From NCBI RefSeq assembly GCF_002008165.1, contig NZ_MRDM01000014.1, positions 1,430,972 through 1,494,971 of the forward strand: a stretch of DNA of 64,000 nt, in the 5' to 3' direction. Made by a program: the position numbers and the translations under genes. Source of the DNA: Rhizobium laguerreae. GTDB lineage: Bacteria; Pseudomonadota; Alphaproteobacteria; Rhizobiales; Rhizobiaceae. The first letter of the stretch is position 1. Each line of letters opens with the position of its first letter. Below are positions 26,008 through 36,184 of the stretch, in pieces. The notes under the pieces are model-generated. The model searched no databases. It had not been told where the DNA came from and was given only the letters and a program-made list of their open reading frames with translations.

Positions 26008-27117
26008 CTATTTCGAGACCGCGCCGGCCAGTTGCCGTTTTACGCTGCGTTGGAGACTGAGGTTTTCGAGCCAGGTGACTTGTTTCCGCAATTTCAACGC
26101 CGGCTTTTCGATGAATCTCCACGAGAAGGCGGCAAAGCAAGCGGCAACAATGCTGCAGACGATGCCGTTCAACCACCAGTTATGCGCCCAGGGGCCGAGC
26201 GCTACGAACGCCTGTTGGATCGGATAGCCATAGAGGAAGACGCCGTAGGAGTAGTCGGCCCCACGCAGGACGCCGAGCTTGCGGGGCGAGGTGAGACCAA
26301 GGAAGACCGTGACGTATCCCATGGCCGGAATGGCAATGAAGTCCCCAAAGGAGGTAAACCAGTAGGCCCACAAAATCATTGCCACAGAGGCGAGGAAAAT
26401 TCGGATATCCCAAAGAACCTTGTCCTTGTAGAGATAGAAGGTCACCCCCACAAGAAAAGCACAAATGAGCAGATTGCCGGACGCGGTCGTCGGCATAGTT
26501 GCCCAATCGCTTCCATGTTTCCAATATCTTGCAATACCGAAGGCCATGATCAACGCCGGCGTGGCGATAAGAGCAATCACCCGCCGCCTGACTACGCCGA
26601 GCAGGAAGAGCGCGGCGATCACGGCATAGCACTCAAGCTCGAAGGGCACCGTCCAGAGCTGCCCGTTCACCATTGCGGCGTCAGGATTATCAAGGAATAC
26701 CCCGGGTAGATTGAAGTGAATGTGCCCTGTGACATTCATCAGATATGTAAAGAATTGAGGATCGGTGAAATAGTCACGCAGGTCATACTCTGTATAGATC
26801 GCTCCGAGTATAAAGGCAGCCAGCAACACCTCTACCGCGAGAGCGGGATAGATCCGGATAAATCGATTGCCGAGAAAAGAGACCAATGTCTTCGATCGTT
26901 CGAGACTGCCGGCCACCAGAAACCCGCTCAGGACAAAGAACATGGGCAGAACTGACTTGATGACAGGGCGGAAGGGCGACTCCCAGAGAAACAGGTCGTC
27001 GCCATAGGTGACACGGGCCGTGTGTATCCAAAGCACTGAAAAGGCTAACAGTAATCGCATATAGTCGAATCCTGTCGGTCGCCCGTTCGCTAGATCAAGC
27101 TTTTCGCCGAGAACCAT
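26008..27117 (-). CDS. Acyltransferase family 3 membrane protein (ExoZ/OafA type)
   Basis: A 369-residue protein with about 10 membrane spans of the acyltransferase 3 family, which adds acetyl or succinyl groups to surface polysaccharides. The N-terminal YMRLLLAFSVLWIHTARVTY carries the catalytic His region (usual motif RxxAAxxVxxxH), and FRPVIKSVLPMFFVLSGFLV follows. The ATG at 27117 has AAAGGGG at good spacing; upstream starts would add a non-family leader. It closes the polysaccharide region and may decorate the polymer. Confidence 0.85.
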   Translation of the reverse strand: MVLGEKLDLANGRPTGFDYMRLLLAFSVLWIHTARVTYGDDLFLWESPFRPVIKSVLPMFFVLSGFLVAGSLERSKTLVSFLGNRFIRIYPALAVEVLLAAFILGAIYTEYDLRDYFTDPQFFTYLMNVTGHIHFNLPGVFLDNPDAAMVNGQLWTVPFELECYAVIAALFLLGVVRRRVIALIATPALIMAFGIARYWKHGSDWATMPTTASGNLLICAFLVGVTFYLYKDKVLWDIRIFLASVAMILWAYWFTSFGDFIAIPAMGYVTVFLGLTSPRKLGVLRGADYSYGVFLYGYPIQQAFVALGPWAHNWWLNGIVCSIVAACFAAFSWRFIEKPALKLRKQVTWLENLSLQRSVKRQLAGAVSK

Positions 27118-27369
27118 CTGTGCCCCTTTCAGAAGTATTGACTCGATTTGGAATGGCAAGCCGTTGCCGCAGAGCGGCAGCGGCATCATTGCCGGGTCGG
27201 GGCCGCGTGTCAGTGACCACAGGTACATCAGGTAAAATTGAACGAGAGAGCAGCCCTCTCCCGAAGACGCGTCTCTGACCATCAACCCATGGCCCTGTGC
27301 TTCCCGAGGGCCATGCGACGGTCGGAGTTGGAATCCAGGTGATCGGGCGGCGGATTGGATGAGGAGACT

Positions 27370-29688
27370 ATGAAATTTCTGGCCACCCTGTTCTGTATTG
27401 TTCTTGCCCTTATCGGACTGGCACTGATCGGAGGCGGCGCCTGGCTGCTGCGCCTTGGCGGCTCGCCCTATTACGCAATCGTCGGGCTGGCCTATCTGGT
27501 TGCCGCCCTTCTGCTGTGGCGCCGGAAGACGCCAGGCGGGCTCATCGTCCTGCTCGTCGCCGTTTTCACCCTTCCCTGGGCGCTATGGGAGTCGGGTCTC
27601 AATTTCTGGGCGCTGTTTGCCCGCTTGATGTCCCCCATCGCGCTGGCGGGCTTTGCCCTTCTCTTTGCACCGTCGCTTTCCCCGGCCGCCAACCGGAAGC
27701 TCTTTTATGGCGGCGCCTTGGTGACCGCTCTCATCTTTGTCGCGGGTTTCGGTCTCAGCTTCGTGCCGCATGGGATCATCCAGCCCTCCGCCGACATTAC
27801 CGCCTATAAGGTCGTCAAGGGCGACAACTCTCCCTCCGACTGGACATCCTATGGCCGCACCACGGCAGGAGATCGTTATTCCCCATTCGATCAGATCAAC
27901 CGCGGAAATGTTTCCAAGCTCGATCTCGCCTGGACATATCGCACCGGAAAAGGCGATGGCGCCGATCAGAACACGCCTCTGCAGATCGGCGATACCGTCT
28001 ACACCTGCACGCCGACAGATGTGATCGCAGCGCTCGATGCAGATACCGGCAAACCCCGCTGGACCTTCGATCCCAAGGCGACGGCGCCTTACTGGCAGCG
28101 CTGCCGCGGCCTCGGTTACTACAAGATGCCGACGGAAACCCAGTCCGCCGATGGTCTTTGCAATGAGCGCCTTGTGCAGACGACGATCGATGCCCGTCTC
28201 CTGGCGATCGACAGCAAGACCGGCGCGCCCTGCAAGGACTTCGGAGACAATGGCACCGTGCAGCTTTCCCAGGGCATGGGCGAAGTCAAGACGGGCTATT
28301 ATTTCCAGACATCGGCGCCACTGATTGCCCGCAACCTGATCGTCGTCGGAGGCTGGGTCACGGACAATCAGGAGGTCGGCGAACCCTCTGGCGTCATCCG
28401 TGCGTTCAACGTCGTCACCGGCGAGCTCGAATGGGCATGGGATCTCGGCAACCCGCAGATCACCAAACTCCCGCCGGAGGGCCAGACTTATACGCGGGCC
28501 ACGCCCAACATGTGGACGACGGCCGCATTCGACGACAAGCTCGGCCTCATCTATGCACCGCTCGGCAATACCACGCCGGATTATTACGGCGTCAATCGCC
28601 CTGCCTTCGCCGATCAATACAACGCGACATTGGTGGCACTCGATGTGACGACGGGTCGAGAGAAATGGAAGTTCCAGACCGTCCATCACGATATCTGGGA
28701 CTATGATCTGCCGGCTCAACCGGTCCTGGTCGATCTGCCTGACGGCAATGGCGCCACCGTGCCTGCTCTGCTGCAGACCACCAAACGCGGGCAGCTTTTT
28801 CTCCTCGACCGCCGAACCGGCACACCGCTTGCCGAAGTTCAGGAGAAGCCGGTGCCGCAGCAAGGCGGCGTGCCCGAAGAGAAACTCTCCCCGACGCAGC
28901 CCTACTCCGTCGGCATGCCGACAATCGGTGCGGAGCGCGTGACGGAGCAGACGGCCTGGGGCCTGACGATGTTCGATCAGTTGGCATGCCGCATCGCTTT
29001 CCGTAAAATGCGCTATGACGGCGATTTCACCCCGATCGGCACGCAATATGCAATCCAGCAGCCGGGAAATCTGGGTGGTCTCAACTGGGGAAGCGTATCG
29101 GTCGATCTGCCCAACAACAGGGTCTTCATGAACGATATCCGCGTGCCCAGTCTCTTCGCACTCATCCCACGCGAGGAGTATGTCGACTTTGCCCTCACCA
29201 CGACCGCCCACGGCCCCTCCGCCCCGCAGCGCGGTACGCCTTACGCCATGGCCACCGAGATGTGGACATCGAGGCTCCGCGTTCCCTGCACCCAACCGCC
29301 CTTCGGCACCGTCACTGCAGTCGATCTGAAGACGCGCAAGATCGCGTGGCAGGTTCCGGCCGGCACAGCCGAAGAACTTGGGCCGTTCAAGATCAAAACC
29401 AAGCTGCCTATGCCGATGGGCCTGCCGAGCTATGCCGGCACCTCGGCGACCGCCGGCGGCGTCGTCTTCTTCGCCGGCTTCCAGGACTATTATATCCGTG
29501 CCTATGACGCCGAGAACGGTACCGAGCTCTGGAAATACCCACTGCCGGTCGGCTCGAGCGCGACGCCCATGACCTACGTCTCGCCGAAAACAGGCAAGCA
29601 ATATGTCCTGATATCGGTTGGCGGCGCACCCTATTCGAAGGATGTCGGCGACTACGTCCTTGCCTTCTCTCTGAAAGACGGAGCTTAG
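27370..29688 (+). CDS. gcd: Membrane-bound PQQ-dependent glucose/quinate dehydrogenase
   Basis: A 772-residue quinoprotein dehydrogenase. Residues 1-140 contain about five membrane spans that take electrons to ubiquinone; the periplasmic part is a beta-propeller opening with GDRYSPFDQINRGNVSKL. It oxidises aldoses or quinate/shikimate in the periplasm; glucose dehydrogenase (Gcd) is the most likely member, but the sequence does not separate it from the quinate type. The ATG at 27370 has GAGGAG upstream; a TTG at 27355 is less likely. It stands alone; no PQQ-synthesis genes are in the window. Confidence 0.85.
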   Translation: MKFLATLFCIVLALIGLALIGGGAWLLRLGGSPYYAIVGLAYLVAALLLWRRKTPGGLIVLLVAVFTLPWALWESGLNFWALFARLMSPIALAGFALLFAPSLSPAANRKLFYGGALVTALIFVAGFGLSFVPHGIIQPSADITAYKVVKGDNSPSDWTSYGRTTAGDRYSPFDQINRGNVSKLDLAWTYRTGKGDGADQNTPLQIGDTVYTCTPTDVIAALDADTGKPRWTFDPKATAPYWQRCRGLGYYKMPTETQSADGLCNERLVQTTIDARLLAIDSKTGAPCKDFGDNGTVQLSQGMGEVKTGYYFQTSAPLIARNLIVVGGWVTDNQEVGEPSGVIRAFNVVTGELEWAWDLGNPQITKLPPEGQTYTRATPNMWTTAAFDDKLGLIYAPLGNTTPDYYGVNRPAFADQYNATLVALDVTTGREKWKFQTVHHDIWDYDLPAQPVLVDLPDGNGATVPALLQTTKRGQLFLLDRRTGTPLAEVQEKPVPQQGGVPEEKLSPTQPYSVGMPTIGAERVTEQTAWGLTMFDQLACRIAFRKMRYDGDFTPIGTQYAIQQPGNLGGLNWGSVSVDLPNNRVFMNDIRVPSLFALIPREEYVDFALTTTAHGPSAPQRGTPYAMATEMWTSRLRVPCTQPPFGTVTAVDLKTRKIAWQVPAGTAEELGPFKIKTKLPMPMGLPSYAGTSATAGGVVFFAGFQDYYIRAYDAENGTELWKYPLPVGSSATPMTYVSPKTGKQYVLISVGGAPYSKDVGDYVLAFSLKDGA

Positions 29689-29834
29689 CCGCGGATATCG
29701 CTTAGGCTTCACCGACCATCTTCAAGTCCAAGCAACCCGCCACGGACCGCTTCTTAGCGAACGCAATCGGATTTGGCGGCGTTGCCGATCACACTGTGTT
29801 ATTTTGATCCGACGAGGAATTGGGACTTACGAGC

Positions 29835-31622
29835 GTGACGCGAAAACTGGCGGCGATCCTGGTCGCGGATGTGGTCGGCTACAGCCGCCTCGCCGGTGCG
29901 GACGAGGATCGCATCCTGGCGCGGCTGAGAACGTTGCGCAGCGACCTGGTCGATCCGACCATTGCCGTGCACAATGGCCGGGTCGTCAAGCGTACCGGTG
30001 ACGGAAGCCTCATCGAGTTTCGCAGCGTCGTGGACGCCGTGCGCTGCGCGATCGAAGTGCAGACTGCCATGGTTGAGCGCAATATCGGCGTGTCGCCTGA
30101 ACATCGCATCGAGTTCCGGGTCGGAATCCATCTGGGAGATGTGGTCGAGGAGAACGACGGCGACTTGATGGGCGACGGCGTCAATATCGCTGCGCGGTTG
30201 GAGGGAATTGCCAAGCCCGGTGCCATCTGTCTTTCCGAAGACGCCTACCGCCAGGTGAAATCGCGGCTCGATCTTGCCGTGACCGATCTCGGCAAAATTG
30301 AGCTCAAGAATATTGCTGAACCGATGCAGGTCTATTCGCTTCAGATCGGAACTCCGCAGCCGACCGCGGCACGACAGGTGCGGCCCGCAATCGAAATGCC
30401 GTCAGTTCCGGCCGTTCCCGACAAGCCGTCCATCGCCGTATTGGCGTTCAACAACATGAGCGGCGACGCCGAACAGGAATACTTCTCCGACGGTATCAGC
30501 GAGGACATCATCACCGACCTCTCGAAGCTGTCCGAGTTGCACGTGATCGCCCGCAACTCATCCTTCGTCTACAAGAATGTAATAGCCTCAGTGCCTGAGA
30601 TGGCCAAGGCGCTCGGCGTCCGCTATGTCCTCGAGGGCAGCGTGCGCAAGGCCGGCAACCGCGTGCGTGTCACCGCCCAATTGATCGACGCCAGCAATGG
30701 CGGACATATCTGGGCCAGCCGGTTTGATCGCGACCTCACCGACATTTTCGCGGTTCAGGATGAGCTCACGCAGGAGATCGTGGCCGCGCTCAGACTGAAC
30801 CTCACGCATGGCGACCAGGATCGATTGGCCAAAGGACGCGCACTCGACGTCGACGCTTACGAGTTGTTATTGCGTGGCCGCGAGCAGGCGTCGGCTCATA
30901 CCCGAACCGGAAACAGAGCGGCCCGCAGCCTGGCGGCCGACGCCCTCGCAATCGATCCGCAATATGCGGCCGCCCAAGCACTCATCTCCTTCACCCACGT
31001 ACTCGACTACGTCAACGCCTGGAGCAACGATCCGGAAGGCTCGCTGCGGATCGGGATGGATCTCGCGCAGCAGGCCGTGGAGATTGCCGAGGAACAGCCC
31101 AACGGCCACTTTGCACTGGGCATGGCTTGCATGTGGAACCGGGAACTGGACCGGGCGCGGGCAGAAGTGCAGCAGGGCCTCGCGCTGCAGCCCAACTCCG
31201 CCGAGCTTCTGCTACTGCTGGCCCATACCCAGATATTCTCCGGCGATCCCGCCGGCTCCCTGGAAACACTCGATGCATCGATGCGGCTCGACCCGCACCA
31301 TCCGGAAATTCTCTTCCAATTTCGCGCCGATGCGTACTTTTCTCTCGGCGAGTATGAACAAGCGATTGCAGCCATCGAGCAGCGGCTCCAGCAAAACTCC
31401 CAATCGGAGACCGCCTACGCCCTGCTTGCCTCATGTTACGGCCACCTCGGTCGGTCGGAGGAGAGCCGTCAGGCCTGGGAGAAGGCACTCCGGATCAATC
31501 CTGATTTTTCTGTCGAGCGCCGCCGGCGGATCCTTCCATTTCGAAACCCCGAGGACTTTAACCGCCGTGTAGAAGGACTCCGTAAGGCAGGACTTACAGG
31601 TCCGAATCTTGGTCAATGCTGA
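29835..31622 (+). CDS. Class III adenylate cyclase with TolB-like and TPR domains
   Basis: About 595 residues. The N-terminal cyclase homology domain begins RKLAAILVADVVGYSRLAG, with the metal-binding Asp in ADVVGYS and the second in KRTGDGSLIEF. A middle segment (VLAFNNMSGDAEQEYFSDGI) is the TolB-like domain often attached to rhizobial cyclases, and TPR helices follow. No membrane helix is evident. The GTG at 29835 matches the family start; a TTG at 29820 is possible. It is followed by a related cyclase gene after 212 bases on the same strand. Confidence 0.85.
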   Translation: MTRKLAAILVADVVGYSRLAGADEDRILARLRTLRSDLVDPTIAVHNGRVVKRTGDGSLIEFRSVVDAVRCAIEVQTAMVERNIGVSPEHRIEFRVGIHLGDVVEENDGDLMGDGVNIAARLEGIAKPGAICLSEDAYRQVKSRLDLAVTDLGKIELKNIAEPMQVYSLQIGTPQPTAARQVRPAIEMPSVPAVPDKPSIAVLAFNNMSGDAEQEYFSDGISEDIITDLSKLSELHVIARNSSFVYKNVIASVPEMAKALGVRYVLEGSVRKAGNRVRVTAQLIDASNGGHIWASRFDRDLTDIFAVQDELTQEIVAALRLNLTHGDQDRLAKGRALDVDAYELLLRGREQASAHTRTGNRAARSLAADALAIDPQYAAAQALISFTHVLDYVNAWSNDPEGSLRIGMDLAQQAVEIAEEQPNGHFALGMACMWNRELDRARAEVQQGLALQPNSAELLLLLAHTQIFSGDPAGSLETLDASMRLDPHHPEILFQFRADAYFSLGEYEQAIAAIEQRLQQNSQSETAYALLASCYGHLGRSEESRQAWEKALRINPDFSVERRRRILPFRNPEDFNRRVEGLRKAGLTGPNLGQC

Positions 31623-31816
31623 AGGAAACTGCTGTCGACCCGATATCGCGGGCTGCTCGTTCTATGGGCGGACGTGCGAGCAGCCTTCCAGATTGCGCCC
31701 TCTCCACGGAGCATTTGGCCGGCGAACGTGATGCCAGTTCGGGCGACTCTGATAGCAACGGCACGGCACCTGCTGTAAGATAACGGCAAGGGATCGGACA
31801 CCCGGAAAGAGCTGGT

Positions 31817-33988
31817 ATGGAGCGCCGCCTTGCAGCAGTCCTGATTGCGGATGTGGTCGGTTACAGCCGCCTGAGCGAGATCGACGAAGAGGGAACGCGT
31901 ATCCGCTTCCACACCGACCTTCACGAACTCTTCGAACCGAAGATCGCCACGCATCACGGCCGCCTGATCAAGACGATGGGTGACGGGATCCTCGTTGAGT
32001 TCCATAGCGTGGTGGATGCCTTGCGATGCGCCGTCAAAATCCAGCAACAGAAGGCTGAACGCAATGCGGCGCTGCGGCCCGAGCAGCGGATGTTTTTCCG
32101 CATCGGCGTCAATCTCGGCGATGTCATCGTCGAAGGAGAGGACATTCATGGAGACGGCGTCAACATAGCGGCGCGGCTGGAGAGCCTTGCCCAACCCGGC
32201 GGGATTTGCATATCCGGCACCGCTTTCGATCACACGGTACACAGGGCTGAGGTCGGTTTTTCCTCTCTCGGTGAGCAGCAACTGAAGAACATAGCCGATC
32301 CGGTTCGCGTCTATCGTGTTCTGTTAGACCCCTCCGAGGCAGGCAAGGTCGTCGCCTACCGTCGGCCGCGCCGCCGGGCGATCATCGTGGCCACACTTGC
32401 AGCGCTGTTGATTGCGGCCGCTGCGATTGTCTTCGCATGGCAATGGCCGTTTGTGCCCCAACGTCCATCGGTAGCGGTGCTTCCCTTCGCCAATTTGAGC
32501 AGCGACGCCGGCCAGGATTATTTCACGGATGGCATTACCGACAGCCTGATTGCCGATCTGACCATGCTTTCGGACCTTGACGTCATCGGCCGTAATTCGG
32601 TGTTTGCGTACAAAGGCAAGCCTCTCATTTTGGCCGACATCGGACGCGATCTCGGCGTGCGTTTTGTCGTTGCGGGCAGCGTGCAACGGATAGGCGATCA
32701 GATCCGCGTCAATGCGCAATTGAGCGATGCCGCAAGCGGCGACCACCTGTGGGCCAACAGATTTAACCGCGCCGCGGCGGATGTCATGGCTGTGCAGGAT
32801 GAGCTCAGTCGGCAGATCGCCGAAGCGCTCGGCCTGAAACTCACTCAATCTGAGACGGAACGGATTACCCATCCGCCGACCGCCAATCTCGAGGCATACG
32901 ACTACTACCTTCGTGCCGAGCAGGCGACGCGTACCGGCCGCCGTTCTCGGCTGCTCGAGGCACTGGCGCTCTTTGACAAGGCGGAGGCGCTCGACCCCAG
33001 TTTTGCAGAGGCCTTCGCGGCCGACGCGCACGCGACCGCCTATGTCTGGCGAAGCGCGTACGACGACGTTCTCCAGAGCGCGCTGGCGCGGAAAAGGGCC
33101 TACGAGAAGGCAAGTCGCGCGCTGGCGCTCGACTCGGCTCTTTCATCGCCATACGCCGTTCTTGCCGTCATGCAAGTCGTGGACCGCCGCTACGAGCAGG
33201 CGGTCACCTCGGCGCAGCAGGCAGTTTCGCTCGGGTCTGCCGATGCCGAAGCTCATATGGCGTTGGCATACGTTCAATTGTTCTCCGGCAATCATGCCGA
33301 GGCCGGCGCGGCCGTGGACACGGCGCTCAGGCACGATCCGAACCTCTCCGCCATCAACCGATATACTGCTGGCCTGGTATTTTATTTGCAGCGCGACTAC
33401 ACGAAGGCCATCGACAGCTTCGAACGCGCGCGCGATGGTTCTCCGGGAAATGGCGATTTCGTTACCCCACTCGCTATGGCCTATGTCCGTGCCGGTCGCC
33501 TCGACGACGCCCGTGCGACTGTCGCCGAAGGACTCCGCTTACTGGCTGGGCGCGATTCTCTGGCGGACTGGCGTCTCAGCAATGCCCATTTCCGCAACGA
33601 GCAGGATTTGGCGTTTATCCTCGATGCTCTGCGCGAGGCCGGCCTGCCGGAGTGGCCGTTCGGTTTCAAGGGCAACGAGCACGAACGCCTGCACGGTGAA
33701 GAAATCGCAAGTATCGTCATGGGCAAACTCCTCCGGGGCAAGACCGAGCCCTCAGGAAGCGCTGCACTCATGCAAATCGAACGCGACGGCAAGGCGGCCT
33801 TCCGCTCGACGACGCAGATGGTCACCGGAACGGTTTTCGTCAATGGCGACATGCTTTGCGAGCAGAGTGAAAACGCATTTGGACGAGCCGATTGCGGCCC
33901 GATCTACAGACCTGCAAACTCGCCCGCTGAAACCAGCTATGCTTACGTGAACTCCACGAAGGTCTTCTATTTTTCGCCAGTCAAATAG
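31817..33988 (+). CDS. Class III adenylate cyclase with membrane span, TolB-like and TPR domains
   Basis: 723 residues. The cyclase domain at 1-170 starts MERRLAAVLIADVVGYSRLS and keeps both metal-site Asp residues (ADVVGYS; KTMGDGILVEF). A transmembrane helix follows at about 190-212 (IIVATLAALLIAAAAIVFAW), which the upstream cyclase lacks, then the TolB-like segment (SVAVLPFANLSSDAGQDYFT) and several TPR repeats. The pair arose from related ancestors but differs in topology, so the two probably sense different cues. Confidence 0.88.
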   Translation: MERRLAAVLIADVVGYSRLSEIDEEGTRIRFHTDLHELFEPKIATHHGRLIKTMGDGILVEFHSVVDALRCAVKIQQQKAERNAALRPEQRMFFRIGVNLGDVIVEGEDIHGDGVNIAARLESLAQPGGICISGTAFDHTVHRAEVGFSSLGEQQLKNIADPVRVYRVLLDPSEAGKVVAYRRPRRRAIIVATLAALLIAAAAIVFAWQWPFVPQRPSVAVLPFANLSSDAGQDYFTDGITDSLIADLTMLSDLDVIGRNSVFAYKGKPLILADIGRDLGVRFVVAGSVQRIGDQIRVNAQLSDAASGDHLWANRFNRAAADVMAVQDELSRQIAEALGLKLTQSETERITHPPTANLEAYDYYLRAEQATRTGRRSRLLEALALFDKAEALDPSFAEAFAADAHATAYVWRSAYDDVLQSALARKRAYEKASRALALDSALSSPYAVLAVMQVVDRRYEQAVTSAQQAVSLGSADAEAHMALAYVQLFSGNHAEAGAAVDTALRHDPNLSAINRYTAGLVFYLQRDYTKAIDSFERARDGSPGNGDFVTPLAMAYVRAGRLDDARATVAEGLRLLAGRDSLADWRLSNAHFRNEQDLAFILDALREAGLPEWPFGFKGNEHERLHGEEIASIVMGKLLRGKTEPSGSAALMQIERDGKAAFRSTTQMVTGTVFVNGDMLCEQSENAFGRADCGPIYRPANSPAETSYAYVNSTKVFYFSPVK

Positions 33989-34002
33989 CCGCGCTCCACC
34001 GG

Positions 34003-34503
34003 TCAGTGATACTGATCCCGTTCGAGATCGGCTGCGACCTTCGGCCAGTTTCTATCGGCTTTCGGCGCTGCTTCGGCCACATGAGCGGCAAACCCTTCTG
34101 CCGATCCCTTGTCGTAGATCAGGTAAAGCTTGCCCTCGATGATCTTGAATGCTTCCGGATCGACGTTGATCGTCACCGATCCGAGAGCCACCTCGCCCGC
34201 GCAGTAGCCGCCATATTGAGGCGCATATTTGATCGGCTCGCTGATGAACATTTCACGGTGTTTGGCATTGGCAAAAAGCCACGGCGTCCCCAGCCATTCG
34301 TGGGAGAATTCCTCGGAGCCTTTCACCGCTTTGCCTTCGGTGAAATAGGCTACGGGGTCGTATCCCATGATCGCCACGCCGCCGAAGTAGCCCGTGTTTA
34401 CCGCGTCGTCGGCAAAAGCCCGCGATCCACCGACAGCTGCCAAAGCCAGAAGGAACACCGCCATAGCAATTCCTCGCACACCGCTTCTGGTCCCCGCATA
34501 CAT
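34003..34503 (-). CDS. Exported YHS-domain protein
   Basis: A 166-residue protein with an N-terminal signal (GIAMAVFLLALAAVGGSRAFA) and a central YHS-type domain (IMGYDPVAYFTEGKAVKGSE; FANAKHREMFISEPIKYAPQ; YGGYCAGEVALG). YHS domains are often associated with metal binding. The function of these small periplasmic members is not settled. It lies 13 bases downstream of the ankyrin-protein gene on the same strand and may be co-transcribed with it. Confidence 0.85.
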   Translation of the reverse strand: MYAGTRSGVRGIAMAVFLLALAAVGGSRAFADDAVNTGYFGGVAIMGYDPVAYFTEGKAVKGSEEFSHEWLGTPWLFANAKHREMFISEPIKYAPQYGGYCAGEVALGSVTINVDPEAFKIIEGKLYLIYDKGSAEGFAAHVAEAAPKADRNWPKVAADLERDQYH

Positions 34504-34516
34504 CTGTGCCTCCTAT

Positions 34517-35110
34517 TCAATCATGGATTTCCATGCACTTCGCGTATTCTTCTTCGCCGATGCGGCTGGCCGGAGGGCAAGGCGCACCATGCCGCTTGAA
34601 AAGCCGCACGATGTCCGAGTTGCCCTTCCAGATTGCTCGCGTAATTGGCGTGTAGCCGTGAACCTCCGCATGACCGACGTCAGCCCCCTCAGCGAGAAGA
34701 AACGTGGCGAGAGCGACGTGGTTTTCCTCACCGGCGACCATCAGCGGTGTCACACCTGCTTTATTGACCGCATCGTCGAGCGTCGCGCCATGGTGGAGAA
34801 GCAGTTTGCTGATCGGCACGCTGCCGGAAAAGGCCGCGGCATGAAGCGGCGTAAAGCCGCCCGAGTTCCGAGCCATGACGTCGGCCCCTTTGCCGATCAG
34901 CAATTCGGCTATGGCAAGCTGGGCTCCGAGCGCAGCGTTGATAAGAGGTGTTGCCTGATCGCGTGCCCGGCTGTCGACATCGGCACCGGTAGCCAGAACC
35001 TGCTCGACGACGGCGGTGTTCCCAGTGGCAACGGCATCGAACAAAGGGCTCTCCGCAGCGGCCACCGTCGCTGTGAAAATCAACGCCACCGATGCAAGCA
35101 GCCCACGCAT
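34517..35110 (-). CDS. Exported ankyrin-repeat protein
   Basis: A 197-residue protein with a signal peptide (MRGLLASVALIFTATVAAAE) followed by about five ankyrin repeats; typical ones read QATPLINAALGAQLAIAELL and GFTPLHAAAFSGSVPISKLL. Ankyrin repeats mediate protein binding. Small periplasmic forms lie near catalase, YHS or oxidative-stress genes in several proteobacteria, but the partner here is unknown. The next gene, 13 bases away, is the YHS protein. Confidence 0.85.
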   Translation of the reverse strand: MRGLLASVALIFTATVAAAESPLFDAVATGNTAVVEQVLATGADVDSRARDQATPLINAALGAQLAIAELLIGKGADVMARNSGGFTPLHAAAFSGSVPISKLLLHHGATLDDAVNKAGVTPLMVAGEENHVALATFLLAEGADVGHAEVHGYTPITRAIWKGNSDIVRLFKRHGAPCPPASRIGEEEYAKCMEIHD

Positions 35111-35244
35111 GGCTCAGCCCCCGAAGGTTGCCAAGGAAAGTAGCACAAGCCGCGGGTTTTGGGTAGGCATCGAGGACTGTAGGAGGTTGAATTCCCCTGC
35201 ATCAAGCTATCGGCAACGCGCCGGTCGGACACGATGCAAAAAAT

Positions 35245-36027
35245 CTATCGTGACCACCGTGCGATGATGTCGTCGGTATTTGCCAACGCCTTGCGGACTG
35301 CGTTGCGCGCCATGTTCGGCCGCTGCAGTCGAATGTTTTTCTCAATATTTTCATGAAGTTTCAGCGCATATCGCAAATTGTCTTCCTCCCGCGTCACATG
35401 GGCGAAGAGGTGGTTTAGCGCCGATTCGATCAAGACGCCGAGCGGCACCAGCAGATCATTTCCGGAGGCGCGCAAGATCGCGATGTGAAATCGCGTATCG
35501 GATTCTGTTCGCTGCTGGAGCGATGTCGCCTGATCCATGTCATGCAAGGCCTGGCTGATCGCGGTCATTTGCTCGTCAGTTCGGCGCTCCGCAGCAAGCG
35601 CAGTCGCTTCCGGCTCGATCATATGCCTGAGTTCTTGCACGGCCCTCAGAAAGGATTCGCGATCAGGAGATGCCGCATACCAGCCCAAGACATCTCGATC
35701 CAGCAGGTTCCAACGTTCCTTGGGTTCGACCCAGCTGCCGATTTTCGGGCGGGAAGAAAGCAGGCCCTTGGCCATCAACATCTTGATCGCTTCGCGCACC
35801 GCCGATCGGCTGACTTCAAAGACTTCCGACCATTTTGCTTCATTTGGCAGGATCGTGCCCGGCGGATAGTCGCCGCGCACGATTCGCAGACCGATCTCGC
35901 CTGCCAAGGACACATGAACACTCGCCCCAGTCATGCGGGGAGAATTTGGGCGCCTTGTGGTGGCCGAGCGGTCAACCATCACCACCTCGAGCGCAGCCGT
36001 TGGCTTTCCCGATTTTTTGTCAGGCAT
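35245..36027 (-). CDS. GntR-family (FadR/FCD) transcriptional regulator
   Basis: A 260-residue regulator. The winged helix at about residues 40-105 contains LPNEAKWSEVFEVSRSAVREAIKMLMAKGLL; the C-terminal FCD ligand domain contains the His/Asp/Asn metal-site pattern of this subfamily (SDTRFHIAIL; HENIEKNIR). It is the last gene on the strand with the binding protein and epimerase. The palindrome at 38292-38304 fits the TTGTNNNACAA consensus of FCD regulators and is a likely target. The ligand is presumably the transported sugar or its product. Confidence 0.88.
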   Translation of the reverse strand: MPDKKSGKPTAALEVVMVDRSATTRRPNSPRMTGASVHVSLAGEIGLRIVRGDYPPGTILPNEAKWSEVFEVSRSAVREAIKMLMAKGLLSSRPKIGSWVEPKERWNLLDRDVLGWYAASPDRESFLRAVQELRHMIEPEATALAAERRTDEQMTAISQALHDMDQATSLQQRTESDTRFHIAILRASGNDLLVPLGVLIESALNHLFAHVTREEDNLRYALKLHENIEKNIRLQRPNMARNAVRKALANTDDIIARWSR

Positions 36028-36184
36028 TTATTTCTACTGCCTCAGCATTCTTCGACTGTCTGCACGTGTGATCAAAACAATCGTAATAACGAGGAAGTCG
36101 CCTGCGATTGACGCCAGCACAAAGCGTGGAATTCAGGGCGCGTCAAGCCCAGCGGATCTCTCGATCCGTCTCGTAACGACAGAT

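Noticed and set aside
27583..29712. Long open frame antisense to the PQQ dehydrogenase
   Set aside because: High-GC codon structure leaves antisense frames open; its product has no motifs and the plus strand encodes an intact enzyme.
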